A stretch of DNA of 64,000 bases from Pannonibacter phragmitetus DSM 14782 (GCF_000382365.1 NZ_KB908234.1:18503-82502), one strand, 5' to 3'. Positions 19,665 to 31,619 are shown, counted from the first letter of the stretch. The notes: generated from the sequence alone by a model not told the origin. Made by a program: numbers and translations.

Positions 19665-22033
19665 CCACGAAACGCACCCATGGCGGCGGCGGCGCATCCG
19701 ATCAGCGCCCCGCCCGCCCCCGCAAGAGCGCAGCAAAACCCGGCGGCAGAGCCGCAAAACCGGCCAAGACGCCGGGCGCCTTTCCCTCGCGCGAAGACAT
19801 CCTTGCCTTTGTCGCGGAAAATCCGGGCAAGGCGGGCAAGCGGGAAGTGGCGCGCCATTTCGGCATCGTCGGCGCCGCCCGCATCCAGCTGAAGCGCATC
19901 CTCAAGGATCTCGCCGAAGAAGGCGTCGTCGAAAAGCGGCAGAAGCGCCTGATCCGCCCCGGCGACCTGCCGCCTGTTTTCGTGGTCTATCTCAACGCCC
20001 GCGATGCCCATGGCGAATTGCTGGGCGAGCCGGTGAACTGGGACGAAGAGGCAGGTGCCCCGCCGAAGGTGCTGGTGCTGACGGGCCGCGACACACCGCG
20101 GGGCGCAACGCCGGGCATTGGCGACCGGGCGCTGGTGCGCCTTGCAGACCTTGATCCCGGCCCGGAAGCTGCCCACGCTGCACGGGTGCTGAAGCTGCTG
20201 GAGCGCCAGCAGGGCGCCATCCTTGGCATCCTGCGCGAGCGCGCCGGGCACATGCCGCCCTATCTGGAGCCGATCGACCGCAAGCAGCGCGAACTCGACA
20301 TCGACACCTCCGACCTGAAGGAGGCGGTGGATGGCGATCTCGTCAGCGTCGAGATCACCCGCATTGGCCGCTACGGCGCGCCCAAGGCCCGGATCGTGCG
20401 CCGCTTCGGCTCGCTGAAGTCGGAAATGGCCGTTTCCGAAATCGCGCTGCAGAGCCATGGCATCCCCCATGTCTTCCCCGCCGCCGTCGAGCTGGAAGCC
20501 GAGCGCGCCCAGCCGGTGACGCTGGGCAAGCGCGAGGACTGGCGCAAGATCCCCTTCATCACCATCGACCCGGCAGACGCCAAGGACCACGACGACGCGG
20601 TCTATGCGGAAGCCGACGAGGACCCCGCCAACGAGAGTGGCCATGTGGTCTTCGTCGCCATTGCCGATGTGGCCTACTACGTGCGGCCCGGCACGGCGCT
20701 GGACCGGGAAGCGCATCTGCGCGGCAACTCGGTCTATTTCCCCGACAGGGTGATCCCGATGCTGCCGGAGCGCATTTCCAATGATCTGTGCTCGCTGAAG
20801 GAAGGCGTTGACCGCCCGTCCATGGCCGTGCGCATGGTCTTTGACAAGACCGGCCGCAAGATCGCCCACACCTTCCACCGGGTGCTGATCCGCTCTGCCG
20901 CCAAGCTCTCCTACCAACAGGCGCAGGCGGCCATCGACGGCCAGACGGATGACAAGACTGGCCCGCTGCTGGAACCCATCCTCAAGCCCCTGTGGGCGGC
21001 CTATGAGTGCCTGACCCGTGGCCGGGATGCCCGCGAGCCGCTGGATCTCGACCTGCCGGAGCGCAAGATCAAGCTGAAGGCGGATGGCACGGTCGATTAC
21101 GTCTTCATCCCTGACCGGCTTGATGCGCACAAGCTGATCGAGGAATGCATGATCCAGGCCAACGTTTCGGCTGCCGAGACGCTGGAAAAGCGGAAAGTGC
21201 CACTGCTCTACCGCATCCATGATGCATCGAGCCCGGAGAAGCTGCAGTCGCTGAAGGACTTCCTGTCTACCCTTGGCATGAAGCTGCCCTCCTCCGGCGG
21301 TCTGCGGCCCGCCACCTTCAACGGCATTCTGGCCAAGGTGAAGGACACGCCGCAGGCCCATCTGGTCAACGAGGTGATCCTGCGCTCGCAGGCCCAGGCG
21401 GAATACGGGCCGGACAACATCGGCCATTTCGGCCTCAACCTGCGCCGCTACGCCCACTTCACCTCGCCCATCCGCCGCTATGCCGATCTCATCGTGCACC
21501 GCGGGCTGATCCAGGCGCTTGGATTTGGTTCGGACGGCCTGCCGGAGGAAATCGGCGGCAAGCTCGCGGCCATCGGCGCGGAAGTCTCCGCCGCCGAGCG
21601 CCGGGCCATGCTGGCCGAGCGGGACACCATCGACCGTCTGATTGCCCTGTGGATGAGCGAGCGCGTCGGCGCCCGCTTCACGGGCCGCATCGCGGGCGTC
21701 GTCAAGTCGGGCATGTTCATCAAGCTGGATGACACGGGCGCGGATGGCTTCATCCCGGCCTCGACCATCGGTCACGACTATTACCGCTATGACGAAGCGT
21801 CGCATGCGCTGATCGGCGAGAGGACTGGCGAAACCCACCAGCTTGGTGACAAGGTGGAGGTTGAGCTGGTAGAAGCTGCTCCCTTTGCCGGAGCCTTGCG
21901 CTTTGCATTGCTGAGCGAGGGGCGCATCACCGCCAAGGGCGCACGCCGGAAGGGCGGCTCATCAGGGCCGGGCGGGCGCAGTTCACCCGCCCGCAAAGGC
22001 GGCTTCACCCCGGGACGGAGGGGGAAAAGGTAG
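19661..22033 (+). CDS. rnr: Ribonuclease R
   Basis: A 790-residue 3'-to-5' exoribonuclease. It has an N-terminal winged helix (REDILAFVAENPGKAGKREV region), cold-shock domains, and the RNB catalytic domain with four acidic residues in TIDPADAKDHDDAVYAE near residue 300. SPIRRYADLIVHRGL lies near 602, and an S1 domain (ARFTGRIAGVVKSGMFIKLD) near 670. A basic Gly/Lys tail ends the protein. The start is TTG, overlapping the topA stop by 4 bp (TTGA), which implies coupled translation. An ATG start further in would remove part of the basic N terminus. Confidence 0.95.
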   Translation: MTTKRTHGGGGASDQRPARPRKSAAKPGGRAAKPAKTPGAFPSREDILAFVAENPGKAGKREVARHFGIVGAARIQLKRILKDLAEEGVVEKRQKRLIRPGDLPPVFVVYLNARDAHGELLGEPVNWDEEAGAPPKVLVLTGRDTPRGATPGIGDRALVRLADLDPGPEAAHAARVLKLLERQQGAILGILRERAGHMPPYLEPIDRKQRELDIDTSDLKEAVDGDLVSVEITRIGRYGAPKARIVRRFGSLKSEMAVSEIALQSHGIPHVFPAAVELEAERAQPVTLGKREDWRKIPFITIDPADAKDHDDAVYAEADEDPANESGHVVFVAIADVAYYVRPGTALDREAHLRGNSVYFPDRVIPMLPERISNDLCSLKEGVDRPSMAVRMVFDKTGRKIAHTFHRVLIRSAAKLSYQQAQAAIDGQTDDKTGPLLEPILKPLWAAYECLTRGRDAREPLDLDLPERKIKLKADGTVDYVFIPDRLDAHKLIEECMIQANVSAAETLEKRKVPLLYRIHDASSPEKLQSLKDFLSTLGMKLPSSGGLRPATFNGILAKVKDTPQAHLVNEVILRSQAQAEYGPDNIGHFGLNLRRYAHFTSPIRRYADLIVHRGLIQALGFGSDGLPEEIGGKLAAIGAEVSAAERRAMLAERDTIDRLIALWMSERVGARFTGRIAGVVKSGMFIKLDDTGADGFIPASTIGHDYYRYDEASHALIGERTGETHQLGDKVEVELVEAAPFAGALRFALLSEGRITAKGARRKGGSSGPGGRSSPARKGGFTPGRRGKR

Positions 22034-22035
22034 TC

Positions 22036-22503
22036 ATGGGCTTGCAGTATCTGACGGGGGAAGGCCCTGAGGAACCTGTTGCCGCGAAGCCGAAGCGCAA
22101 CGTGGGCCAGTCGATCCTGCGCGGCTTTTCCTGCCGTTGCCCGGCCTGCGGCGAAGGAAAGATCTTCACCGGTTATCTGACTGTCAACCCGGCCTGTGCC
22201 GTGTGCGGTGAGGAGCTGCACCACCAGCGCGCCGATGACGCCCCGCCCTATTTCACCATCACCATCGTCGGCCACATCATCGTGCCGGCGATGATGGCGG
22301 TGGAATTTGCCTGGCGTCCGGCCGTGTGGATCCACATGACCCTGTGGCTGCCGCTGACGCTCATCCTTTCACTGGGCTTCCTGCGGCCGGTCAAAGGTGC
22401 TCTGATCGGGCTGCAATGGGCGCTCTACATGCATGGCTTCGACCCCGAATCCATCGAGGACCTGCCCGAACCGGATCCCGCTGCCAGCCACCGCAGCCCC
22501 TGA
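22036..22503 (+). CDS. DUF983 family membrane protein
   Basis: A 155-residue protein with an N-terminal zinc-ribbon (CRCPACGEGKIF near residue 35 and CAVCGEELHHQRADDAPPYF near 54), then two hydrophobic helices (about 75-95 and 98-120). This is the DUF983 pattern, whose role is unknown. It follows rnr by 2 bp and precedes a NUDIX gene by 15 bp, so the three are probably cotranscribed. Confidence 0.9.
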   Translation: MGLQYLTGEGPEEPVAAKPKRNVGQSILRGFSCRCPACGEGKIFTGYLTVNPACAVCGEELHHQRADDAPPYFTITIVGHIIVPAMMAVEFAWRPAVWIHMTLWLPLTLILSLGFLRPVKGALIGLQWALYMHGFDPESIEDLPEPDPAASHRSP

Positions 22504-22518
22504 GAAGCCGAGCCTGAC

Positions 22519-23265
22519 ATGAGCGACGAAGGCCTTGCCGCCCTCCACAAGGAAGCCCAGAGCCACACGGGCCACGCCTATATCCGCCCCAAGGATGCCT
22601 CGACGCTGCTGATCCTTGACCGCAGCGGCAGCGCCTTGCGCGTGCTCATGGGCAAGCGCCACCAGCGCCACACCTTCATGCCAGGCAAGTTTGTCTTCCC
22701 CGGCGGCCGGGTGGACCCGGGCGATTCCCGTGTGGCTGTCTCTTCCAGCTATCATCCGGAAGTGGAGCGCAAGCTCGCCGTACTGCCAAAGGGCGGCAAG
22801 CTGACGCCCTCGCGCCTCAAGGCGCTTGCGGTGGCCGCCGTGCGCGAAACCTACGAGGAGGCCGGGCTCTTCATCGGCCGCCAGACTGGCCGCCTGTGGC
22901 CCGCAAAAGGCGATTTTCAGGCCTTCTCGGAGCGGGGCATCGAGCTTGACCTGTCGCCCGTGCGCATGGTCGCCCGCGCCATCACGCCGCCGGGCCGCTC
23001 ACGCCGCTTCGACACGCGTTTTCTGGCCGTCTTTTCCGATGGAATCGCGGACCGCCTGCCGCAGGGCACAGGCCCTTCGGGGGAACTGGAAGACATTGCC
23101 TGGCTGACGCTGGAGGAAACCCGCGATGCGGATCTGCCCATCATCACCCAGAAGATTCTCTCAGACCTTGCCGAAAGGCTCGCGCATGACCCGGATCTGG
23201 CGCCGCAAACGCCGGTTCCGCTCTATTTTGCGCGTGGAAACGGCTTTGCCAGGGAGCTGATCTGA
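22519..23265 (+). CDS. NUDIX hydrolase
   Basis: A 248-residue NUDIX-fold protein. The motif is split: GKFVFPGGRVDPGDSR at about 57-72 supplies the glycine end, and AAVRETYEEAGLFIG at about 104-118 supplies the REtYEEaG helix, with a longer intervening loop than in classical members. This matches the CoA-pyrophosphatase-like or uncharacterised long-loop NUDIX proteins of alphaproteobacteria. It would hydrolyse a nucleoside diphosphate linked to another group; the substrate is unknown. Confidence 0.9.
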   Translation: MSDEGLAALHKEAQSHTGHAYIRPKDASTLLILDRSGSALRVLMGKRHQRHTFMPGKFVFPGGRVDPGDSRVAVSSSYHPEVERKLAVLPKGGKLTPSRLKALAVAAVRETYEEAGLFIGRQTGRLWPAKGDFQAFSERGIELDLSPVRMVARAITPPGRSRRFDTRFLAVFSDGIADRLPQGTGPSGELEDIAWLTLEETRDADLPIITQKILSDLAERLAHDPDLAPQTPVPLYFARGNGFARELI

Positions 23266-23429
23266 GCCATTGCCGGGGATTTTTGCGGGTAGCCCGCGCC
23301 AGAGCTTGACTTTGGCTGGCTTATGAGTAGTTTGCGCCCTGATTTCGTGACACCGCAGCGGACTCAAGGGGCGCCAGAGACTGGCCGCATTGAACGTTTG
23401 CCGGACTAACCAGAACAGGATCGAAGGCT

Positions 23430-23597
23430 ATGGCCAAGGCGACCACCATCAAGATCAAGCTGCTTTCCACCGCTGACACCGGTTTCTTCTACGTGACCAA
23501 GAAGAACTCCCGCACCATGACTGAAAAGATGTCCATGCGGAAGTACGACCCGGTTGCCAAGAAGCACGTCGAATTCAAGGAAACCAAGATCAAGTAA
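23430..23597 (+). CDS. rpmG: 50S ribosomal protein L33
   Basis: A 55-residue basic protein starting [20 protein letters not shown] and ending VEFKETKIK. It has the block [20 protein letters not shown], diagnostic of bacterial L33. It lacks the CxxC zinc pairs, so it is the zinc-independent form. It stands alone, 164 bp after the NUDIX gene, with its own terminator-like hairpin downstream. Confidence 0.97.
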   Translation: MAKATTIKIKLLSTADTGFFYVTKKNSRTMTEKMSMRKYDPVAKKHVEFKETKIK

Positions 23598-23684
23598 TCC
23601 GCGCTGCTCCGCATTGGCGGAGCCCCTGCCCGCGCCACGCCTGTGGCTGCATGCGGCAAAGCGGACAGATGATCTGTCTTCGGG

Positions 23685-23713
23685 AAACCTGCAAGGCCCT
23701 GCCTTGCGGGTTT
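23685..23713 (+). terminator. Rho-independent terminator-like hairpin after rpmG
   Basis: AAACCTGCAAGGC and GCCTTGCGGGTTT pair around a short loop and are followed by a T-rich TTCTTGCTGTTT. The stem lies 88 bp beyond the rpmG stop. A diverged second version of this stem and its tail appears about 288 bp later (near 23977-24010), inside the duplicated block. Confidence 0.6.
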
Positions 23714-24180
23714 CTTGCTGTTTGTCTCCACCCGCTTTCGTTTCACTCCGTCATGCCATGACTTGATCATGGCATCCATGCCCTGACCTTCCTGCACGGT
23801 CGCGTGTTGCGAAACACTCTGGCGGATTGCCTCCAGGAAAAGTCCACGGACTGGATGCCATGGCCGAGCCATGGCACGACGAAAAGGGAGGGCGCGGTGC
23901 ATTGCTTCAAGAGGAACATCGGCAGGTGCGTTGACCGCCTTGGCAAGCATGGCCATGGAGGCTTCACCATCGCTATCCGCAAGGCACCGCCTCGCGGGTT
24001 TCTTGCTGTTCGCACGCTCTCTTCCGTCCTGCCATGACTTGATCATGGCATCCATGCCCTACCCTCACTGCACGGCGGCATGTTACTGAAAACTCTGGCG
24101 GATTGCCTCCAGGGGAAGTCCACGGAATGGATGCCATGGTCGAGCCATGGCATGACGAAAGGGGATGGCCCGGTGCATTG
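23706..24180. repeat. Tandemly duplicated intergenic block (two copies, period about 276-288 bp)
   Basis: The sequence GCGGGTTTCTTGCTGTT occurs at 23706 and 23994. The following TGCCATGACTTGATCATGGC occurs at 23754 and 24030. CTCTGGCGGATTGCCTCCAGG is shared by both copies, as are TCCACGGA-TGGATGCCATGG and the final GGTGCATTG. The copies differ by scattered substitutions and small indels. Each contains short inverted repeats around CATGGC. No ORF here is credible, and this accounts for the 731-bp gene-free stretch between rpmG and the first RiPP precursor. Between the copies lies a segment resembling the 3' end of the gene at 25214-25714 (see findings). Confidence 0.75.
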
Positions 24181-24328
24181 TAAACTGGGGGCTGGGGCGC
24201 GATCATGTGGCCCATGCCTTTGAAGGTCCGCCATCTCCACCCTGCCGGCACTTTCAAGGTCCATTTCCCCCGCTCGGGCGTTCTGCGGCTAGCTTGCCTT
24301 CATCAACAGAAGGCAAGGACCATCAGCC

Positions 24329-24718
24329 ATGAGCGGAACCCCGGTTACCACCCGCATCGAACTTGAAGCCGCAATCCAGGCAAGAGCTGTAGAGGACAGC
24401 GCCTTCCGCGCCGCGCTGCTGGCCAACCCTGCCGCCGCACTGGAAGCTGCCTTCGGCATCGCCGCGCAACCGGGCGTCACCATCCGCGTCATCGAGGAGA
24501 CACCGGGCGAAGTGGCGCTGGTGCTGCCAGCGGGTGCGGGTGAGCTTTCCGGCAAGGACCTGGAAGGTGTTTCCGGCGGATATGCCATGAGCACGCCGGT
24601 AAACGCGCAGGTGACCGATTCAGTCACGCAGGCCAACGTCAAGCACCCCGGCGACAGCAGCGGTGCCATGGGCTGGCCGTCGCTTCATACGGGCTGGTTC
24701 CCCTTCCGCCGCACCTGA
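24329..24718 (+). CDS. RiPP precursor with nitrile-hydratase-like (NHLP) leader
   Basis: A 129-residue peptide. Residues 1-86 resemble the alpha-subunit nitrile hydratase leader used by NHLP precursors: a helical AIQARAVEDSAFRAALLANP start, a VTIRVIEETPGEVALVLPA strand block, then ELSGKDLEGVSGGYA. The double glycine is the expected cleavage point for a C39 peptidase transporter. The core would be the 40-odd residues after GG, with Thr, Ser, Pro and Trp but no Cys, so lanthionine or thiazole formation is unlikely. No maturase or exporter gene is visible in the window. It is followed 25 bp later by a second precursor. Confidence 0.82.
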   Translation: MSGTPVTTRIELEAAIQARAVEDSAFRAALLANPAAALEAAFGIAAQPGVTIRVIEETPGEVALVLPAGAGELSGKDLEGVSGGYAMSTPVNAQVTDSVTQANVKHPGDSSGAMGWPSLHTGWFPFRRT

Positions 24719-24743
24719 TCTCAGCCCCTGAAAGGACGTCATC

Positions 24744-25163
24744 ATGACCCACACCATTCCCGCCCGCCTTGCCTGTGAAGCCCTGCTCCGCGAGAAGGCA
24801 GCTGGCGATGCGGAATTTCGTGCAAGGCTCGTCAGCAACCCGGCTGAGGCGGTGGCAGAGTCCTTCGGGCAGGCCCCCAAGGACAATCTGACCTTCCGCG
24901 TCATTGAAGAGGCTCCCGGCGAAGTGGTTCTGGTGCTGCCGCCCCTGCCCGGTGAACTGTCCGACGCACAGCTGGCAGCCGCGTCCGGCGGCTACACGGT
25001 CAACTTCAACAATTCGGGGGGCGGCAGTTCCGGCTTCTTCATCTTCCAGAAGGGTCCGCAGACCGGAAACAATACTCCCATCGCATGGGCCGTACAGCCC
25101 GCCTTTCCGGGATCAGGCTCATCCTTTGTCTGGGACATCAATTACGGCACATCCTGGTGGTGA
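24744..25163 (+). CDS. Second RiPP precursor with NHLP leader
   Basis: A 139-residue peptide paralogous to the preceding one over the leader: ALLREKAAGDAEFRARLVSN, LTFRVIEEAPGEVVLVLPP, ELSDAQLAAASGGY. The core after GG is rich in Gly, Ser, Asn, Phe and Trp (starts YTVNFNNSGGGSSGFF, ends NYGTSWW) and has no Cys. It bears no resemblance to the core of the first peptide. Conserved leaders with divergent cores are the signature of NHLP natural-product precursors. An AAAGGACG ribosome-binding site precedes the ATG. Confidence 0.82.
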   Translation: MTHTIPARLACEALLREKAAGDAEFRARLVSNPAEAVAESFGQAPKDNLTFRVIEEAPGEVVLVLPPLPGELSDAQLAAASGGYTVNFNNSGGGSSGFFIFQKGPQTGNNTPIAWAVQPAFPGSGSSFVWDINYGTSWW

Positions 25164-25213
25164 GCCTTCCCGAGCGCGGCAGGATCATGTGCCGCGCTTC
25201 CGTCCTCTGCTGA

Positions 25214-25714
25214 TCAGGGCGCACTGACCGCCTTTGCCAGCATGGCCATGGGCGCCTCGCCGCGGCTGGTGGCAAGGCCTGACAACGTATCGGCGCCCGT
25301 TGCTCCTGCGATACCAGCCGCCTCAAGCCTTGCGATCAGCGCGGCTTCCTCAAGGCCCAGAACCGGCGCAACAACCGACAGCGGTGCACTCTGGACCGCC
25401 TTCACCATCGCCATGGCCGGATTGCCGCTGCGGCCCGGCCCGCTCAGTGCTTCTGCCGCAAAGAACCCGCCGGCAGCAAGACTGCCCGCCAGCGCCAGCG
25501 GCATGGCGGCGCGGCGGAAATAGCCCAGCATCGGCTTCCAGTTGCGCCACAGATGCACGGCCACCGGCGCCAGCAGCACCATGGACAGAACTTCATGCAT
25601 TTCGTGGAAGAGGCCGGACTGCCAGCCGAAGAAGAGAGCCACACCTGATATGGTGGAAACGAGGAACAACCCGGCCGTCAGCGGGGTTGCCCATCGGAAA
25701 AGAAGATCGCGCAT
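25214..25714 (-). CDS. Small membrane protein, DUF4405-like, with repeated C-terminal motif
   Basis: A 166-residue protein with three or so hydrophobic helices in its first 90 residues. His residues sit in FHEMHEVLSM and VHLWRNWKPML, the arrangement of DUF4405/cytochrome-b-like four-helix proteins. The C-terminal half carries a related motif twice: PAMAMVKAVQSAP near 105 and APMAMLAKAVSAP at the very end. The start at 25714 (MRDLLFRW) is chosen because upstream sequence in the frame is not hydrophobic. It is convergent with the RiPP pair, 50 bp away. A functional link to them is possible but not shown. Confidence 0.65.
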   Translation of the reverse strand: MRDLLFRWATPLTAGLFLVSTISGVALFFGWQSGLFHEMHEVLSMVLLAPVAVHLWRNWKPMLGYFRRAAMPLALAGSLAAGGFFAAEALSGPGRSGNPAMAMVKAVQSAPLSVVAPVLGLEEAALIARLEAAGIAGATGADTLSGLATSRGEAPMAMLAKAVSAP

Positions 25715-25879
25715 GACTGGAAACCTTTGGCTATCGGGCAGCGCCTGATCGCTGCTGCCCTTGGCTCCCGATTCCATAGCACCGGCACCTGTCCGTGCGC
25801 GTATCCAATTGTAACGATACGTAATCAAAGGGATGCCGCCGCGAAGATCTCAACATCCGCGCGGCGGATCCTGTCAGGT

Positions 25880-27175
25880 TCAAGCCGTACGGCGCACCAC
25901 GGAGACGAAGAAGCCATCCGTCGCGGTCGAGGCCGGGGTCAGAACCACATGCCCTTCCGGGGTGCTGTGGGCCGGCACGTCCTTGCCCGGCAGCGCGGCC
26001 TCGAAGGAGGCCACGGCAGAGCCGCGCGCAAAGCGGCTGTCACGCGCCAGAAAGGCCTCGATCTGGCCGCCGTTTTCCTGCGGCAGCAGCGAACAGGTGG
26101 CATAGACCAGCCGTCCGCCCGGCTTGACGAAGCGCGCCGCCGTATCCAGCACGCGGGCCTGATCTTCCATGCGCTCGCCAAGAGCCTTTTCGCTCAGGCG
26201 CCACTTGGAATCAGGCCGCCGCCGCCACACGCCCGTGCCGGTGCAAGGCGCATCGACGAAGACCAGATCCATCTGCCCTTCCAGATCCTCCAGCGAGGAG
26301 AACTTGGGATCACGCACCTGCACATTGCGCGCGCCCGCACGGGCGAGACGCTCGTGAATGGGGGCAAGGCGCAGCCGGTCTGCATCATAGGCGTAGATCT
26401 GACCGCGGTTTTCCATGAGGGCTGCGAGTGCAAGCGTCTTGCCGCCGCCACCAGCGCAAAGGTCCAGCACCTGTTCGCCAGGCTTCGGCGCTGCGATGAG
26501 CGCGGCCAGCTGGCTGGCCTCGTCCTGCAGCTCGAACCAGCCCTTGCGGTAGCCTTCTTCCGCCTGCACATGCGGCATGCGGGCAGCGCCAGGGCGCGGG
26601 GCGATGCGCAGGCCCTGCGGCGACAGGCCGGTTTCCACCGCACCCTCTTCGCCAAGGCGCTTGAGCACCTTTTCGCGTGTGGCCTTCAGCGTGTTGACGC
26701 GCAGATCGATCGGCGCACGGGCGGCCAGCGCCTGCCCTTCAGCAACAGCTGCCGCGCCAAAGGCAGCCGTGAACATCGGCCACAGCCATTCCGGCACATC
26801 GGCTGCAACATGGTCCGGCGCGGGCTCGTCCCGGTCCGTGGAGAGGAAGGCAATTTCCTCTTCGCTCAAGGCTTCGGGGGCATGGCGGTCATCGGCCAGC
26901 ACTTCCGTGAGGCGCAGCACACCCTGGCCCCAGAGGCGGGCATAGGTTGCCAGCGCCAGCGCGCGCGGGCTGCCAGAGCGCATCTGCCAGCCGAGGCTGA
27001 GCTGATGGCGCAGGGCATCAAACACCAGATTGCCGATGATGGTGCGGTCGCCCGAACCGGCAAACCGGTGGGCATTGCCCCAGTCCTTCAGGGCCTCCTG
27101 CACCGGGCGGCGGTGGCTTTCCACCTCACCCAGCACCTCGATCGCCGCTGCAAGGCGTCCGCCGTCCTTCATCAT
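25880..27175 (-). CDS. RsmB/NOP-family RNA (cytosine-C5) methyltransferase
   Basis: A 431-residue SAM-dependent methyltransferase with an N-terminal NusB-like/PUA-type region and a C-terminal Rossmann domain. SAM-binding motif I is LDLCAGGGGKTLALAALM near residue 240. The two catalytic Cys segments are DAPCTGTGVWRRRPD near 310 and YATCSLLPQENGGQIE near 370. Family members methylate rRNA or tRNA; RsmB itself targets C967 of 16S rRNA, but this copy diverges enough that the exact target is uncertain. It lies 67 bp downstream of guaB on the same strand. Confidence 0.88.
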   Translation of the reverse strand: MMKDGGRLAAAIEVLGEVESHRRPVQEALKDWGNAHRFAGSGDRTIIGNLVFDALRHQLSLGWQMRSGSPRALALATYARLWGQGVLRLTEVLADDRHAPEALSEEEIAFLSTDRDEPAPDHVAADVPEWLWPMFTAAFGAAAVAEGQALAARAPIDLRVNTLKATREKVLKRLGEEGAVETGLSPQGLRIAPRPGAARMPHVQAEEGYRKGWFELQDEASQLAALIAAPKPGEQVLDLCAGGGGKTLALAALMENRGQIYAYDADRLRLAPIHERLARAGARNVQVRDPKFSSLEDLEGQMDLVFVDAPCTGTGVWRRRPDSKWRLSEKALGERMEDQARVLDTAARFVKPGGRLVYATCSLLPQENGGQIEAFLARDSRFARGSAVASFEAALPGKDVPAHSTPEGHVVLTPASTATDGFFVSVVRRTA

Positions 27176-27242
27176 GCTACTCCGGTTCCGTCATTGCGCA
27201 CGGAAGGTCATGCTCCCGCGCGCAATGGTGTCATGTCAAATA

Positions 27243-29693
<2,451 letters not shown>

Positions 29694-29697
<4 letters not shown>

Positions 29698-31619
29698 GAT
29701 CTTCCTTTCTGGCCCTTGTGGCCGCGTCCGCCGCGGGACCATACGCCATCCGCAGCCATCAGTTCGGTCAGAATACCCTCGCGCAGGCCCCGGTCGGCGA
29801 CGCGCAGGCGCGCACAGGTCCAGCGGCGGCGGATGGCTTCCAGGATGGCGCAGCCCGCCAGCACAAGATCGGCCCTGTCCGCACCGATGCAAGGATTTTC
29901 CACCCGCTCCCGGTAGGACATGTCGCGCAGCTTGGCAACCATGGCCGACACATCCTCATCCGCCAGCCAGGCGCCATCCACCCGGCGCCGGTCATAACGG
30001 CGCAGGCCGAAATGCACGCCCGCCAGCGTCGTCACCGTGCCGGAGGTGCCCAGCATGTGCATGTTGCTGGAGGCCATCGCCTCGCTGAGCCCGGCGCCAA
30101 GCGCCGATCCATCGAGGTGGCTGCTGACATCATCGATCATCGCCTCGAAGACCTCATGGCTCACATCCATGCCGCCATGGCGCTCCGCCAGATTGACGAC
30201 CCCGACCGGCAGCGACACCCAGGCGCGGATGAAGCGCGTCAGTGCATAGCCGCGCGCCCCGCCCCGGTTGCGCAGATCCAGCCAGACGATCTCCGACGAG
30301 CCGCCGCCGATATCGAACAGCAGCACGCCGTCCGCCAACCGGTCCACCAGCGAAGCACAGCCCGCAACCGCAAGCCGGGCTTCCGTTTCCCGGTTGACGA
30401 TTTCCAGCGCCAGCCCCGTTTCCCGCTGCACGCGGGCGATGAACTCCTCGCCATTTTCCGCCGCGCGGCAGGCTTCCGTCGCAATCAGGCGCGAGCGGCG
30501 CACGCCGCGCTCGGCCAGCTTGCGGTGGCAGCTGTCCAGCGCCTCGATGGCGCGCTCCATGGCCGCCTCGCTGAGGCGGCGGCTGGCGCCCACCCCCTCG
30601 CCCAGACGCACGATGCGCGAATAGGCATCGACGACGCGAAAGCCCCGTTCGTCCGGTTTGGCAATCAGCAGGCGGCAGTTGTTGGTGCCAAGGTCAAGCG
30701 CCGCATAAAGGTCGCCGTCCGCGTCGCCGGAGCGCCCTGCCTCATGGCCGGAGCGGCGCACCTGCGGCATGTCATGGCCGGGCTGCGGGTGCGGCTTTTG
30801 GCGCGGCTCCACAGCCTGCCGGGCGGCATTGTGAGCAGCCGGGTGAGCAGCCGACTCCCCGCCAGCCTGATCGGACCCCGAAGCCCCGCGCGGGGCCGGA
30901 TGGGCGGATGCAGAATGCGCGCCGCGCGCAACACCGCGTCCGCGCCGCCGCCTGCGGCCACGCCCGCCTGCCCCGTCCGCCTCTGAGCCGGAATGGGCTG
31001 CCAGCCCCGCTGCAAGATGACCCGCCTCGTTTCTGGCCCCGGGACCAGCAGACTGCGGCTGATGGGAGAGCTGGCCTGAAGAGCCCCCGGAAGACGCACC
31101 TGGGGACGCACCAGCGCTCCGCCCCTTGAAACCGGGGCGCCCGCCACGGGCATGCCGCGGCTGGTTACCAGAAGCAGAACCGGAACCGGAACCGGAACCC
31201 GAACCAGAAGCAGAACCGGAGCCTGTTTGCCCGTTCCGCCCGCCATGACCAGCCCCCGCCTGCCCGCCCTGCGGACCGGAAGCCATGGAGCCCGCAGCTC
31301 TGGAACTGGCGGCTTGCTCTGCGCCGCCGGCGGCAGGACCATCCTCGCCCTGAAGGCAGGCGCGCCGCTCTGCGCGGTTGGGCCGCTGATCGGCGCGCGG
31401 ACGGCGCCTGTGCTTTTTCTTTGCCGGACGCGGCCCCGAAGACGTTTCCGCCTGCGGTCCGGGCGCAACTGGCCCGTTCTCGATTCGCTTCTGGGCGCCG
31501 CCCCTGCCCTTGGAACGGCGCTTCTTGCGCGGGCCCTTGCCGGACCGCGCATCCTGAACCGAAGCCGCACCAGCCTGCCGCTCCCGTGCCGGGGCAGCCT
31601 CCTGACCGTGCTCTTCCAC
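29694..31619 (-). CDS. Ppx/GppA-family exopolyphosphatase with long disordered N terminus
   Basis: A 641-residue protein. The C-terminal 330 residues are a Ppx/GppA phosphatase of the actin/Hsp70 fold: [14 protein letters not shown] near 312, [14 protein letters not shown] near 385, [15 protein letters not shown] near 435 and [15 protein letters not shown] near 535. The family hydrolyses polyphosphate or (p)ppGpp. The first 305 or so residues are low-complexity Gly/Ser/Ala/Arg sequence, including a [10 protein letters not shown] run near 31190. Normal relatives are about 330-370 residues. The ORF start used here is the first available, and a start nearer the domain is possible. Confidence 0.85.

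Noticed and set aside
23489..24055. 188-codon minus-strand ORF
   Set aside because: It runs antisense through rpmG and the duplicated intergenic block. Its length comes from GC bias and repeat structure. Only its short MAM-KAV segment is of interest, as a duplicated fragment.
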